A DNA stretch of 64,000 nucleotides from Acanthaster planci (taxonomy: Eukaryota; Echinodermata; Asteroidea; Valvatida; Acanthasteridae): positions 672,253 through 736,252 of the forward strand of contig NW_019091462.1 in NCBI RefSeq assembly GCF_001949145.1, written 5' to 3'. Below, piece after piece: positions 41,791 to 54,142 of the stretch. The translations under genes were made by a program, and so were the position numbers. Each line of letters starts with the position of its first letter. Position 1 is the stretch's first letter. The notes under the pieces were generated by a model. It saw only the letters and a list, made by a program, of their open reading frames with translations, searched no databases and was not told the DNA's origin.

Positions 41791-44700
41791 ATTTTCTTGG
41801 GGAAGTTACAAGCTGACATTTTTTAATGGGTTTTTTTCCAAAAAGGGTTATAGTTTAATTTTTTGATGAACTTGAAGAAATATCATTTATTTATCACGTG
41901 TATTTAAAACTGTTGTAAAGAGAATATTAAATATGTGGATGGCGTGTCTTTGTCTGAGAGAAGAAAGCACTTTTGACATGATTGGTGTCAACAGTTTTTG
42001 GGGGTAGCATTCATGAATCTTTGTAAATCCTGCTCTTTTGGACTTGCTGACACTGACTTAACCCTACAGCACTAATCATATTAACCAATCACTGCTAGAA
42101 TTATCTACGGTCAGGCTGTCCTGCTTGAGTTGTCAATTACAAAGATAATACATCAACATCATCTCTCTATAAAACAACCATCGTCTCAAGTCTGTTTCAA
42201 CCGTCTTTTCTGCCAAGACCCGTGAAGAATTAAGCGACGTCAAGATTTCCCAACGATCGCGCTTGCACGGTCCATGCCGTTTGAAGATGTGACGGCCTCG
42301 GGCGAAAACTGATCAGAGCAAACATGACCAGCCAAGACGGGCGCGAGTAACTTCATTAACCGCGACGTCACCAAGTCATGCACCGCGGCATTTTTAGCGA
42401 CCGGTCTAAAACAAAAAAACGAAACAAACCAAAAAAAAAAGACAAAACGTAAATCGAAATTTGATTTCACACCCGGCGGGGCATAATGTGAGGTGCTAAC
42501 AATTACCCATGGAACGTATTTACATTTTGGGGATACGGCTTGCTGCTAAAAAAATAATGCGTATTGAAAATTGCACATATTCGATGTTTTCAAGCTGTTT
42601 TCCAGAATGTTCCTTTTGTACATGTATATCGCTCCTGTTCTACTGATTCATTCCCCTTATGCACCCAAAGGAGTCGGTAAGGAAGATGGTAATGAAATTC
42701 CGACTCACCTCGCGGTAAACCAGCATCCTGAGAATAGGCACGCTGTTATTTATTTTGTGATCACCGCGACACATGGTAGATCGCCAGGGCAGGAGAGGGA
42801 TACCAATTCTGAATTCTGACATAGCAGAAGGTTCTAGTGGTTTGTGGTCCCTCCTCAACACCCTGCCTGCTGCTGCAGGTAAATGCTTGCTTGCTAAAGA
42901 ACTCTTCTTTTCTGAATCATAACATTCTACTCGTCTGTGTATATCATGCCTACAGTTCAGCAGATTCAACAGGTTGTCTTTAATTGTAGAAATTTAACGT
43001 ACCGATATCACCTTGTATTGATACGATCATAGCTTTGGATTGCCTTTTACGCTTGATAAGTTCTGTTAAAGGGAACACCTCAACTGCAAAGTTATAAATA
43101 TGAACTGGGAAAATTAGAGTTCAAATTTTGCTCGACCCAGTAAGGACCCTCTATTGCAATTCCAGCTTGCATGAGTTGAAGTTCTGCAATCGGGGTTTAT
43201 GTGTGAGGCTGATTGAATGATTGAATTGAAGCGTATATTATTCAAACTTCTGAAGTCCTTGTTCAATACTGAAAGTCCTTGTTGAATATTGAAAGTTCCC
43301 GACGGTAAGAAGTGGCATGTCAAGGATTTTCTGGAACTTTTTATTAATAACGTGTGGGCATATGCACTCCGTATTGAAACATATGGAAAAACTTCAAGGT
43401 TATGGACCAACTCGAACAGACTGAACAAATCGAGTGGATTACATCCTGAACCAATGGCACTAATTCCCATGAACCAAACCTGGCTTCCAATTCAAAGTTA
43501 AGACCTGAGGGAGAATACTGCCGAAGCACTAATCACGTTATCCAGGACTCACAAACGAATACACATTCCACTGATAAATTTTAGTCCTTCTACTTCCCAA
43601 ACAAAACTCTGAATGTTGTCTTGCACAACCATATCCACCCACCTTGTCTTGTTTCCCAACATCCATCCTTTCATCCGTGTGACAAGGAGTCTCTCTGCTG
43701 CCTTGCACTTACTACGCTCCCAATCCATCAATTACCTCTTTCCCCCGAAATCATTTCCCCTTCTTCTGAGCGCCGGTCACCCAAAGCGGCGCGACATATC
43801 CCTCTTCCCATTTATTTGGCCTCGGTCTGCACGCAGATTTTCTTGCTGATTAAAATGCATACGCACCGATAAATTTTGCGGTAACCACTTGATAGCATGA
43901 ATATTCTGTTGGGGGGATTTTCTTTAACGATCATTTTACTCAATAGTCAAGTACGCAAAACATGAAAATGCGGTGTAGAGGTCGCTCTCAAATACAGAAT
44001 AAATCTAAATGTATTAATAGTTACTCAGTTTGGAAACTCCAAAATTCCAAGGGCTAATTGACTATACATGTATTTGTAACCCAAGGATTTTACCGATTAC
44101 GGGTCTTTACACAACCCAGCACAAAACACAAGACTTTACGCTTAGTTGTAGTAGTAGGGTAGTACGTATAGTGGTTCAAGGGTGATGGTAAGGATGGCAA
44201 TATAGACGGTGACTTTGAATGCAGTGCTTGTCATGCATGAGTGGAATAGTAGGTTTTTTAACAAAGTGCGTTGACAACATAATATATATAGCTCTATGGG
44301 TGACCTAGAGCCCTTAAACTTCGTTGATGACCTTTGCACGCAGTGTCTTGTGCTGTGTAGCTTGAACTCAATCCAACATAAGGGTTTTGGTGCTGCAGTC
44401 ATTTGAAAATGAAAATTCCAGGCAACACACCACCGCATTGGACCTAGTATGCCTGTCTTGTGCATTCATAGTTAAACAAAATGGCTGAGTTTCATCTCAA
44501 TGCTGATTTACGTAATTTCCCGATGTTATAAACAGAAACACCAACAACTGCTGTGAATGGTGTGATGACGATCTGTAAAAGGAGGCAATGTGTGTTTGAT
44601 ACCAAACATCATGTTGCACTTAACACATTACAGCCATAGAATGTTACTTTAATGTCTCTTTTTTAATGTAGTAGGCCTACTTCTTATGCGTGAATGATGA

Positions 44701-45400
44701 CTGGTTCATGGGTGTGTGTTGAATTGACATATGCACGCTATTTTCTCAAACCTCGATGCCATCAGCCAACATGACGCCACCAGTAACCGTCGTGACGTTA
44801 GAAATGATGGTCTTAGCGATGACAATGACGATATTTAAATTTGTTGTTGCCACTGATGTTATGCGTGCAGTTCAGTGTGTGTTGGGGGTGCTTATTTGCC
44901 TTTAGTTACCCAAGCGCTTGAACATCCGCAGATTTGATGTTACGGTGTGTCCGTGAACGCCAGATTGGTTTCATCAAGGGTGACGCTTTCACTACCAAAT
45001 CAAATCTGACAGGCTTGTATGAAGGAGCCAAGTTCATGAGAAAGTTAGATGTTGGACACAAACAACGGACAGTAACTAGAGGTTCGTGTTTGTCTCACAA
45101 ATGTTACCTGTTATCAGCCATACTAACACGGTAACTTCGAAATCTTCGAAATCTTAGGTTGCGCCATCTTGCTCAAGATTTCCCAAAAAGCATCATCCCC
45201 AACTCCACACGCTGGATTAGTAGGTTTTTGCGACACAGTATAGTGACAATGAAGTAACTGACCAAGACCCGTCACTCTACAATTACATGCTTATAAAGCC
45301 CTGTCCTCACTGGACTTTTTTGTCAAACTTACCAAGACGAAAGTTGCTTTCCCATTTTAAGTCCAGTGCCAGGAAATTTCCCTCTCGGTTACTTTAACTG
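41791..45400. other. non-coding stretch
   Basis: No gene confidently recognised. A GC-richer block at 42240-42405 follows a very strong minus-strand acceptor and is discussed in the findings. Everything else looks like unconserved intergenic DNA. Confidence 0.4.
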
Positions 45401-46057
45401 AGCTACGCGGTCATTTTTACCGGCCAACTTCTGCCGAGGGCAATTCTTGAGTCACTTTGGAAAGTCATTCTTTATTCCTTTTTTTATTCTTTATTCCATT
45501 TTATGGAAAGTTCCATGGTGCGGAGAGCGCCGGTCGGTATATATGGAGTGTATAGCCGACCCCGAAGGGTGCACCCCCGTAAATAGGCCACAAATTTCCG
45601 ACAAGCTAATTAATAAGTTATACACTCGAGATATTCTATTAGAGAGTCTTGAGGGCCATGGAATTGGAGAATTGAAGAAATATGGCACTGAACCTCTGGC
45701 CTGGACCTAGGGCTTCCAATTCGGAGCAGTTTGGATGCAATCGGTTCCGAAAGAGGCATTATCTGGCCTATTTGCAGGAGGATGCTTTTTCAAACGGCTA
45801 CTTTTTCCTGTTAGGGAAATATCCTTCGTTTTAGGGGTTGTCTGCTTTGCGTGAGAATTTCTCAAAAAGTCATTTGTCAACCCACCAAAATTGTGAGGAA
45901 AATTAAAGACGACGTTTTGCTCATCAGTTTTCTGTGCAGCCTAAACACCTGTGAGAGTTTTGATTCTTTTTAACAGAATTTTGAAGTATTTCACTGGGGT
46001 CTATTGGAATTTACTTACTGGGGTGCATCCCCGAGCAACGGCATACTTCAAGGAAAC

Positions 46058-46110
46058 TGCGCGTGCGCATTGCACGTTTCACCGCGTTGTGGCATGTGGC
46101 GGCCATTTCC
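46058..46110. promoter_or_regulatory. NRF1 and YY1-like motif pair
   Basis: TGCGCGTGCGCA (46058-46069) is a near-perfect NRF1 palindrome, and GGCGGCCATTTCC (46098-46110) is YY1-like. An ATG follows at 46141 but opens only 22 codons. Promoter-like composition with no gene attached. Confidence 0.35.
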
Positions 46111-46209
46111 AGTGCAATGTTCTTCTTTTGGTCGCAATTATGGCAGAAATTATTATTGATACCATTCGAAGATTAACTCGTGTTAAAGAGTGCACCATTT
46201 CCAGATGAT

Positions 46210-49200
46210 AAGAAGGACGGTAACAATGTGCTTTTCCTCTACATCATACTTCTGCACAGCGTGGGACGCCATTTTGAGCCCTACCTTTACAGCGCAGTTA
46301 ATGAGGGGGGTCTTACTCATTGCAAGAATTTGCTTAATCAAAAAAAAAAAGGGAGGAGACAGACGGGATCATACTACTTGAAAATACGTTATTGGTTGAG
46401 CCAGCCACCTAAATATATTGGGAAAGGCCTTGATAGAAGCCAAGGTGACTTGGGCAAAATACTGAAGCCGATTTCCGGCTGTAGATGGATGCAGCGGCAA
46501 GCTCTTTGAAATATCCTGGAAGTGAGGTAGGCAGGAGGTGATGTCACAGAATCTCAAAACTACAGTAATTCGGTGCGAAGTCTTAGTTTATGATTATGGG
46601 AAGATTAAACCATCAGCTTATGAGGTAATTTCTGACCACATAATAAAGTAAATTGCAGAATTTATTTGACCTTCGCTTTAAATAATGTTTCTACCTTGTC
46701 AAATTAAAATAACCTTACACTTTTGGCAGGTTTTAATTACAAACCTGACAGAAGGTCACGATTAAGCTAACCCGTGGTGAAATTGGGAATAGTACACGTA
46801 CACTCGAAATGATTAACGTTGCTCCCTTTCGGAACGGCTTCTTTTTCACTAAACAAATTAAGACATAGATATTCCCTGTATAGACATGCTACACGTATAA
46901 TCAGGTGTCATGCATCATAAGCACTGCTATTAGTTTTGGTTCCCAATCACAGGTAGCGAAGTGAACTAAGCGGAGGAGGACAACACGAGTTTTTTATTAG
47001 TTACTTACTACACGGAGTACATTAATATTGTACTGAGGATTTTCTACAACCAAATGTCACCTATGCTTCCTCTGGGTGCATCATGAGGATAGAATCAAGG
47101 TCCGAAACCAGCCTACGGGCAGAAGTGACGTTGGGTCCTGTCTCGAAATGCCAGAGATGACTTACTCCGACACTTTAGCCAGCAAACCATGAATGTAACG
47201 TTCCCCAGATGGTAGAAGATCAATTGATGCAGATTGTAGAATGCATGCCTTTCCTTAAAGTGACTTCAGCAGAAACCTGGTCACATAACTTCATCCTGCA
47301 CATCTGAAGCATAATTGAAGCAGTACATCGTTTCCGACCAAAGGCAGTCTGGTTGACAAAAAAGCCAGCGTCAGGCACCAATCACAAGCATCACCGTGTG
47401 TGACGTCAACTCGTGGAGCCATGGAGTAAACTAGTGTTTCCTGTCAACGACTGTTGGCAATTTCAATTGCCGTCTCCTATATATTTGCAGTCCGAGTAAA
47501 TACAACTCAATCTTTAACAAGTTTAAATTTACCGTTAAAGATGGGGTGTGAAATTCGAAATCCAATATAACCAAGATGCCGAAATGAATTCTTGACGTCT
47601 TGCGTGGTGAAACAGTGAGCAGTGATGATAGACTGGGCTTAAGTACAGCCAATATTGAAGACACTTGATATGTCATTTCCCCAACTGTGGTGAAGATATC
47701 ACTTTGTTTCCAGTGGTGACACCACTGGTGGAGACAACTGGATTGTATGGCCAATTAAGTTAGGTTCTTGTGTACTTGGCTATTATTAAAAACGGTGTCA
47801 GGTTATAAAAAGTCATGATTTGCTGAGCCCAGTCTTTGAATCGGCCACAACTCTCGAGATCTGAACCTTCTTCGAGATTTTGGTGCTAAAGCTCTAGCCT
47901 TCAAATGTTGTTCATATTTCCTCTCAACCTCAGGTGAGAAGAGTTTATGTACGTGATGTAAAGAATATCAATGGAGCATGCTACTTTAAACATCCGACAA
48001 CATAATGATGTCTTAACAATATTATTATATACACTAAGGGAGGCCTATATTCATTTCTTTTTCTTAAACGTCAGAAGAGGTGATGGCAGTTACTACCGAA
48101 CGTCCTTGCAGGTGACTTCAATCGAAGCCATTTTCATTTTTATTTTGTGCCCTATCATTTTGATCAAATTATTTCTCGCCAACTTTCTCTACCTGCTGAG
48201 ATGCAGTCTTTTAGTTTAACCCAATTTTTTGAGTCAGACGAGCCCTTTATAAAAGTTGCAATAATTGCTAAGTGGTGTCGCCCACATGAAAGAGTTCAAA
48301 TACGTAGCGATGGAGAATTTTTTTCTGAATCGACACACTCCCATCTTGGAAAAATATTAAGATCCGGGTTAGTCGAGACGATAATCCAAGGTGTAGGAGG
48401 CATTGTGAGGACAATGGTGGTCTATTTATCGCTGAAACCAAACAACAACTGCGCTGTTCGGTTTCATGGATTGCCCTTGGATTAAATGGTATGGTAGCTT
48501 ATTGTCGAAGTTAGAATATGCTAAAAAGTTTGCATCATTTGATTACAAGTGTCGAATTTTACATTGTTTTACATGCGCGAAATTTTTATCTTTCTTTTTA
48601 TCTTTCTCGTTGTTTTTTAAATAACTGGGAACAGAAACGCCTTTGTTAAATTTGTAAGTTATACAAATTAAAATGCAGACGTACTTTCAGCTGGACAAGA
48701 AGCTGGTGAGAAATATGCAAATTAATAACCAATTTTGTATTTTTTGGGCTTCCATACATATCGTCTCGTCGGCTTGCAGTTTTATCGTCTTACGTTCAGC
48801 ATACAATTTAGGTATTATTAGTATGATTATTTTATTTGTCGTCGTCACAAAGGACAATACAAAAATACACAAAAAGAGCAAGATGACAGGCGATGAGAAA
48901 GTGAACCTAATCACTATTGCCAGCAGGTACACAGCCCTCAAACAACAACCAAAAAGCTTTTTGTTGTATTTTTTGTAATGCCTTTACAAAAAATACAACA
49001 AAAAGCAAAAATATCTATATACATCCATACAACATGTTAAAGTCAAACCCAAGAGGGAGAAGCAGTTCAAAATTAAAAGGGTCATTAAAAAACGGGGCTT
49101 AACATTAACGCAATACCGGTATGAAATTCTATAAATGAATCAGTCTGTCAAAACACTCTACAGGTTAAGATATTATAGCTACGTTCGAAAGAACTGAAAA

Positions 49201-49329
49201 CGTTGTTTGGAAAAAAGTCAACTCAGAAGTACAGCGCCAATCTAACCACTGACTTGGAAATACATATTAATTACACCAAACTTAATGTATTGCCGTTAAG
49301 CCAGAATTTGAGTTGTCTTAAAAACTGCG
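46210..49329. other. non-coding stretch
   Basis: No gene recognised. It contains a perfect 22-bp hairpin at 48956-49006. The open frames at 47971-48219 and 48147-48485 match no family that I know. Confidence 0.4.
48956..49006. repeat. perfect 22-bp inverted repeat, 7-base loop
   Basis: GCTTTTTGTTGTATTTTTTGTA, loop ATGCCTT, then its exact reverse complement. The arms share all 22 positions. Confidence 0.95.
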
Positions 49330-49690
49330 AAAGAGGGCCAATCGATAAAACGTCTCCAACAAACGAGGGAATACATTAATTGGATTGTAATGTAAGCAAT
49401 TATTTCTAGCTACAAGATGAAAAACTTTTAAATCGTTGAAGTGTGGGGAATTAATATGAATGTTTGCAACCATAGCACGACAAGAAATCTCACAATAAAG
49501 CGTTTTAGAAACAAACGACACCAATAAATAGTCCCGACGGTACTGTAAGGTACACAATTCAATTGATTAAGTCGATCAACATAGGACATCAAAAACACAC
49601 AAATCAACTTACTTCGTGTTGACTTGATTTGGTTTTTACTATTTCCCAAATGGATAATTGATTGATTTCGGGAACATTCATACAATTATT
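49330..49690 (-). mobile_element. non-LTR reverse transcriptase C-terminal remnant
   Basis: On the minus strand, two overlapping frames joined by a shift near 49,560 give MSYVDRLNQLNCVP, then QYRRDYLLVSFVSKTLY and INVFPRLLETFYRLA. This follows the SY..RL..L...(L)..RR..L...F..K pattern of the reverse transcriptase thumb and C-terminus in non-LTR elements. Isolated, frameshifted fragment. Confidence 0.5.
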
Positions 49691-51059
49691 TCGAGAATCA
49701 AATGTACTGAATTAGTAATTTTTTTCCCAAGTTACATGAAGCTGTTCACAAACATAGTCATCAAGCAAAAGCTGACAGGACATAATGTGCCCTTAAAATG
49801 ACATCCACCTTTGACATGTTTGGATAATTCAACCTCACACCTCCAGCGTGGCAAACCAAAATGAAGATTTCTTTCCTGTTTAAACAACCTTCCTTACCTC
49901 GGTGCTTGCATAATGCACCTTTGCATCCTGGACTCGACGATATTACATCTGACACGAGTCCTAACTTGATCACTTTCTTTTCGCGCCTAAATTTAATCTG
50001 CTGCCGAAAAAGGCGAACCTACGTTGACTCTTGTTTGTGAGATCCGCGTAAGGCGAACGGACCGTTTAAGAAAAGAACAACCACGCATGGCAGTGTGATG
50101 ATTTGATTATATGCCTCCGCACAAATTAACACTGTGTTAGAGAAAAACAAGGCACTTCCCCCGGACGCAAGCAAATAAAAACTGTTCGGAGTATATATGA
50201 ATGAAAAGAAAAATTAATGTTCAGAAAAATGGCGTTGTTGCCGTTGTAGTAATACATGTACCACTGTTTTGCAGGTTTTGTTATGCTGCTTGCAGTCTTT
50301 ATTAAGAAATTTCGCATTATTCCTTTTGGTCCTTTCGAGTCATGTCACAAGCGAACGCTAGAACCTTATGGGCCTATCTGCAAATTGTTCACCCAACCGT
50401 TCGCTTTCGTCACCTCCTCCGACAAGTATTAGTGGAGGGCTAATAAACATGGAAAACAGCATCGAAAACAACTGGAAAGAGTCAGGCTCTTTCCAATCCA
50501 ACTTTTTCTACAGCCTCCTGTATTGATTGTTTTTGTGGTGTAATATCCCTAGTTCTGCTTCAGGTCAAACGTTCATATGCGAAAGTGCATTCTTGGTTCA
50601 AACCCCTCTTTTATCCAATGTGCACAACGTCATCTTCAAACGCCTCAAGATTTCAAAATACTGAAGCATGGAAAAGTCATTTATAAATAACCAAAGACTT
50701 AAAACTGTATTCCTGAGACAAAACTGTGTTGTCCTTGAAAAAGCACAAAGACCAAAAGGGTCATGGAGCATGAAAAAAAATCAATTTCTGTTTGATGCCA
50801 CTGCACCCGCATGCATTTCGTTTTCCAGTCATGCATTGAAATTAAGTATAATGTCCTGCAAAAATTAATTATACACAGGTTTTTCACGTGGTTGGGAAAT
50901 GCAGGTGAACTTTAAGGTAGCATTGCATAAATAATGCAGTGTGAATAGATTTCTCCCTTTTATAACGCAGACCTAAATATTACGTCCTGGCTTGTATTGT
51001 AAGTGCTTTTGTGTTCCCAAAGGCAAGAGAGAAAACGTCAGCGTTTAAAGAATGTTCAA
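49691..51059. other. non-coding stretch
   Basis: AT-rich; no gene, RNA or element end recognised. Confidence 0.4.
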
Positions 51060-51860
51060 AAACGGCCCATTAGAATATGCACCCTTTCACGCCCTTGGGA
51101 TCACACAACACCTTTCTTTGCTTCTCTTCATACATTGACTTAATCTGATATGAACAAACTTCACACAGGGATTTTCATGTTGAAGCATATTAACAACCTA
51201 CTTCCTTCAGTGTTTTCTTCTTAGTTTACCGCATTTCATTCTGTGCATAGCCACAGCACTACGTGTAGATCACGTCTCAATCTGTTCTTGCCTTTTGCAC
51301 GCACATCCGATTCCCTGAATACAGTGAGATTCCCTGGACCCCGTCTTTGGAATAGTAGTGATGGTAATATGAAGTCCCAGTCATCTGTGGGATACTTTAA
51401 CAGAAACTACAGAAGGATGCTCTAACATCAACTACAAAAACACCTAGTTTCTGATTATCTGAGGTAGCTCTTTCTCTTTTATCATTGAAATCTTTCTTTT
51501 GTTCTTCTAACGTTTCTAGAGTTTGGTAATTTCAATTTTTGTTACATCTCAGTCTATTGGTTTGTCTTTGTTTTGTTTTGTCCTTGTTTTGTTTTGACTG
51601 TATTTTACTGCAATTGTCTTTTTTCTGTATAATCTGTTGTCAGTCTTCCTTGTCTGGTTATTTTTTGTTGTCTTAATAAGGCATTTCTGTATAAGACTTT
51701 GTCTTCTCAACATATCTCCGTATTGGCCCCCTTTTATTTCAATGTCTTATGGTCTTATTTAACTTTCACTCTTGTGGTCATAAATCTTTCATTTATTGAA
51801 CTTGTGTATAACTTGATATATACATTGCAAAACGGAAATAAATGTTGAGTCAATGATAAA
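51060..51860 (+). mobile_element. 3' end of a non-LTR retrotransposon
   Basis: Plus-strand remnant of the end of ORF2. A frame around 51.12-51.25 kb with an internal stop gives a HINNLLPSVF-type peptide, and 51243-51425 gives FPGPRLWNSSDGNMKSQSSV, then GYFNRNYRRML and stop. The (F.GP.LWNSL ... S...F...L) pattern marks the C-terminus of many Jockey/CR1-like proteins. A T-rich 3' UTR of about 430 bp follows, ending near AAATAAATGTTGAGTCAATG. 5' truncated and decayed. Confidence 0.65.
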
Positions 51861-54080
51861 AAAGAGTGAAATGCGTGGAGCCTAATGTACAGTCGACTAA
51901 ATGTGGCGATTTGAGCGTACATTCTCGAACAAGACTTAGTGTTTCGCACGTTTTAGCCAAAATACATGCAGCTGAGGGTTTATGTCTTAGAGCTTGCATT
52001 GTTTAGATCTTAGTGTTTGACTGAAAAGCAGAATACCGTCACGATGTTCTGTCTTAAATTTGGAACATAATAAGGCGCCAGAGTTTGGACAGGCCTTTCT
52101 GCTTGCCCCAACATTGTTTATAAGCATTAGCTGCTAGCAGTCTCACACCACTTTATAGGCAATTTCGTAACATTACGATCTTGCCCTAGATATACATGTA
52201 CGGTGAATTTGTTCATACGCCTATACATCATCGCGGGGAGGTGCAATGAGATATACTGTGAAAACAATCGATGGCGCAACGCAACAAGCAACGGACGTCT
52301 TGCTGTTTGAAGTGCAACTGGTCCCTGACGAGTCAGCTTGACATGACCTGCCCTCAACCTCTTCCCCATGTGTTGATAGCTCGGGGAAAATAATTTACAT
52401 TCTACATGAAGATTTCGTCTTAGGTGAGAGACAATGTTAACATCACAGTTGGCGTTGTCTCCCTGCTGAGCCCTATAGAATATTAGTCGCCGATCTTCTG
52501 AAAATACACTTAAACGGATGATATTCCCCTATCTTTCTATGAAATAAGAACACCCAGGAATGTTGTCAGTAGATATATGCATGTGCCTCCAACATGAGAG
52601 GGAGTTCCACATGGCTTCTCTCAAAGCCTTTTGAAACTAATTTTTGAACTTTGATGTTGTTTGCAATTACTTGATCACACTCACCACTGAATTCTTTGTC
52701 TTGGGATTCCAGTAAATACATACATGTAGTTTGAGTTCACGTGGGTCATGGGTCACTGTGAATCTACTTCTCTAAGAACGACTTTTAGGTGATTTATGTG
52801 TTCAATGTAATGGAGTCAGATATACATTAGGGCTGGAGCTTGTGAGGTACGGTTTCCTTACCCAACCTACAAACTGCGGGGACAACTTCTCTGCGTCAGT
52901 ACACGCTGAGCATCTTGAGACAAAATTAAATCGGGCAAACATACATGTACGTTGAACTCCTATCCTGCGGGCAGCGTGAGCGATTGTCTGCAGGAGGGCA
53001 GGGTCGGGTTCGAGGCCGGTATAATGTCAAGTTCCCTAGGGAGCCGCGGTCACACGCGAACGCTATACAACTTCCGCAAGGTCACATCTCCAGCTTGCAT
53101 TCTGTTCTCTCTACCCCCGGAAACTCTGATCCAATTTCATTTTGGGAGTTGGTTTTCCACCTGTAGCATCAAGCAGTGTCTGATGTTGAGTTTATTTTAT
53201 AGTGCTGGCATGAGGTACATTATGGTTTCCAGCATATGTCATGTTTGACATGAAATGTTTTGCATTGAATGGATTTAATCGTTTCCCTGTTTTCTGAGTT
53301 ATTGCAATGAAGAAAGCTGTCTTTCTGTCGTCAGGTGGTTCTGTTAAACTGTTAAATTATGTCAGGATTTTTTTAATCCCAAGTATTTGACTAAATTGAA
53401 TAGTTAATTCGTAAACCATAATCTAACTGACCTCCTGACTTGAGCTATGATTTAGTTGGGCGACACACCGCGTGTTTTTTTTCAACCTTTGTCGTGATGG
53501 ATGTAAATCTTTCACCAAATCTGTACATTTTTGTGCTCAGCTGACAAGAACACTATATCTTTTTAAAGCGTCTGATTTTGTTTTTTATTCTCAAGGAAGG
53601 AATTTTTCCATTTTTCCAGTTCCATGTTTACACATAATATTGCATTTTTCCCGCCATACGTCTCTCTATTCACGGTTTAGGCTATTCATGGAATGTTTCT
53701 GCGTGGTAAAAAATGAAAGACAAGGTCGAGGACCAGTAAAGCCAGAACGTGATGCTTTACATCACCTCTTAGTATGTGCGCATACTACCTGGCAAACCAA
53801 ACTTTCTGTGTGATATTGTATGATTTGATATTTTCGATAATAAACATATCTTCAGCGTATGAAAAACTGGCGCTACTGGACCTAAACATGCTGTAAACAC
53901 TTGTCCATACATAAGAAACTGCAAAAACTGTCCCGCTGACTTATCAACGCCTCAAATTTGAACAAATGATTCCAGCTCTAGCATACCATTGTCGATTAAC
54001 GTCTGGTGTCATTCTTGCGTTAAAAGTGCTTCAGCATGTCCTTATTGTCCTTACCGAATTCCATTTTCCAATCGTTAAAT

Positions 54081-54142
54081 CGTTAAGTTCACACCTTAGT
54101 GTTATCAAAGCCTTTGATAACACCCAGGGTGTTAAATTAACG
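54081..54142. repeat. imperfect 62-bp palindrome
   Basis: A 30-base left arm ending GTGTTATCAAAG and a 31-base right arm beginning CTTTGATAACAC are separated by one base. The inner 12 bp match exactly and about 26 of 31 positions match overall. Confidence 0.9.

Noticed and set aside
45447-45710. 87-codon plus-strand frame with fairly protein-like sequence, and a 65-codon minus-strand frame over the same bases.
   Set aside because: No recognisable family, no supporting splice signals, and part of the frame lies in a possible inverted repeat.
48147-48485. 112-codon plus-strand frame.
   Set aside because: No similarity to a family I know, and neighbouring frames are equally open. Treated as chance.
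52985-53020. GGTTCGAGGCC resembling a tRNA B box, possibly a tRNA or tRNA-derived SINE.
   Set aside because: No A box at the right spacing and no cloverleaf can be drawn from the neighbouring bases.
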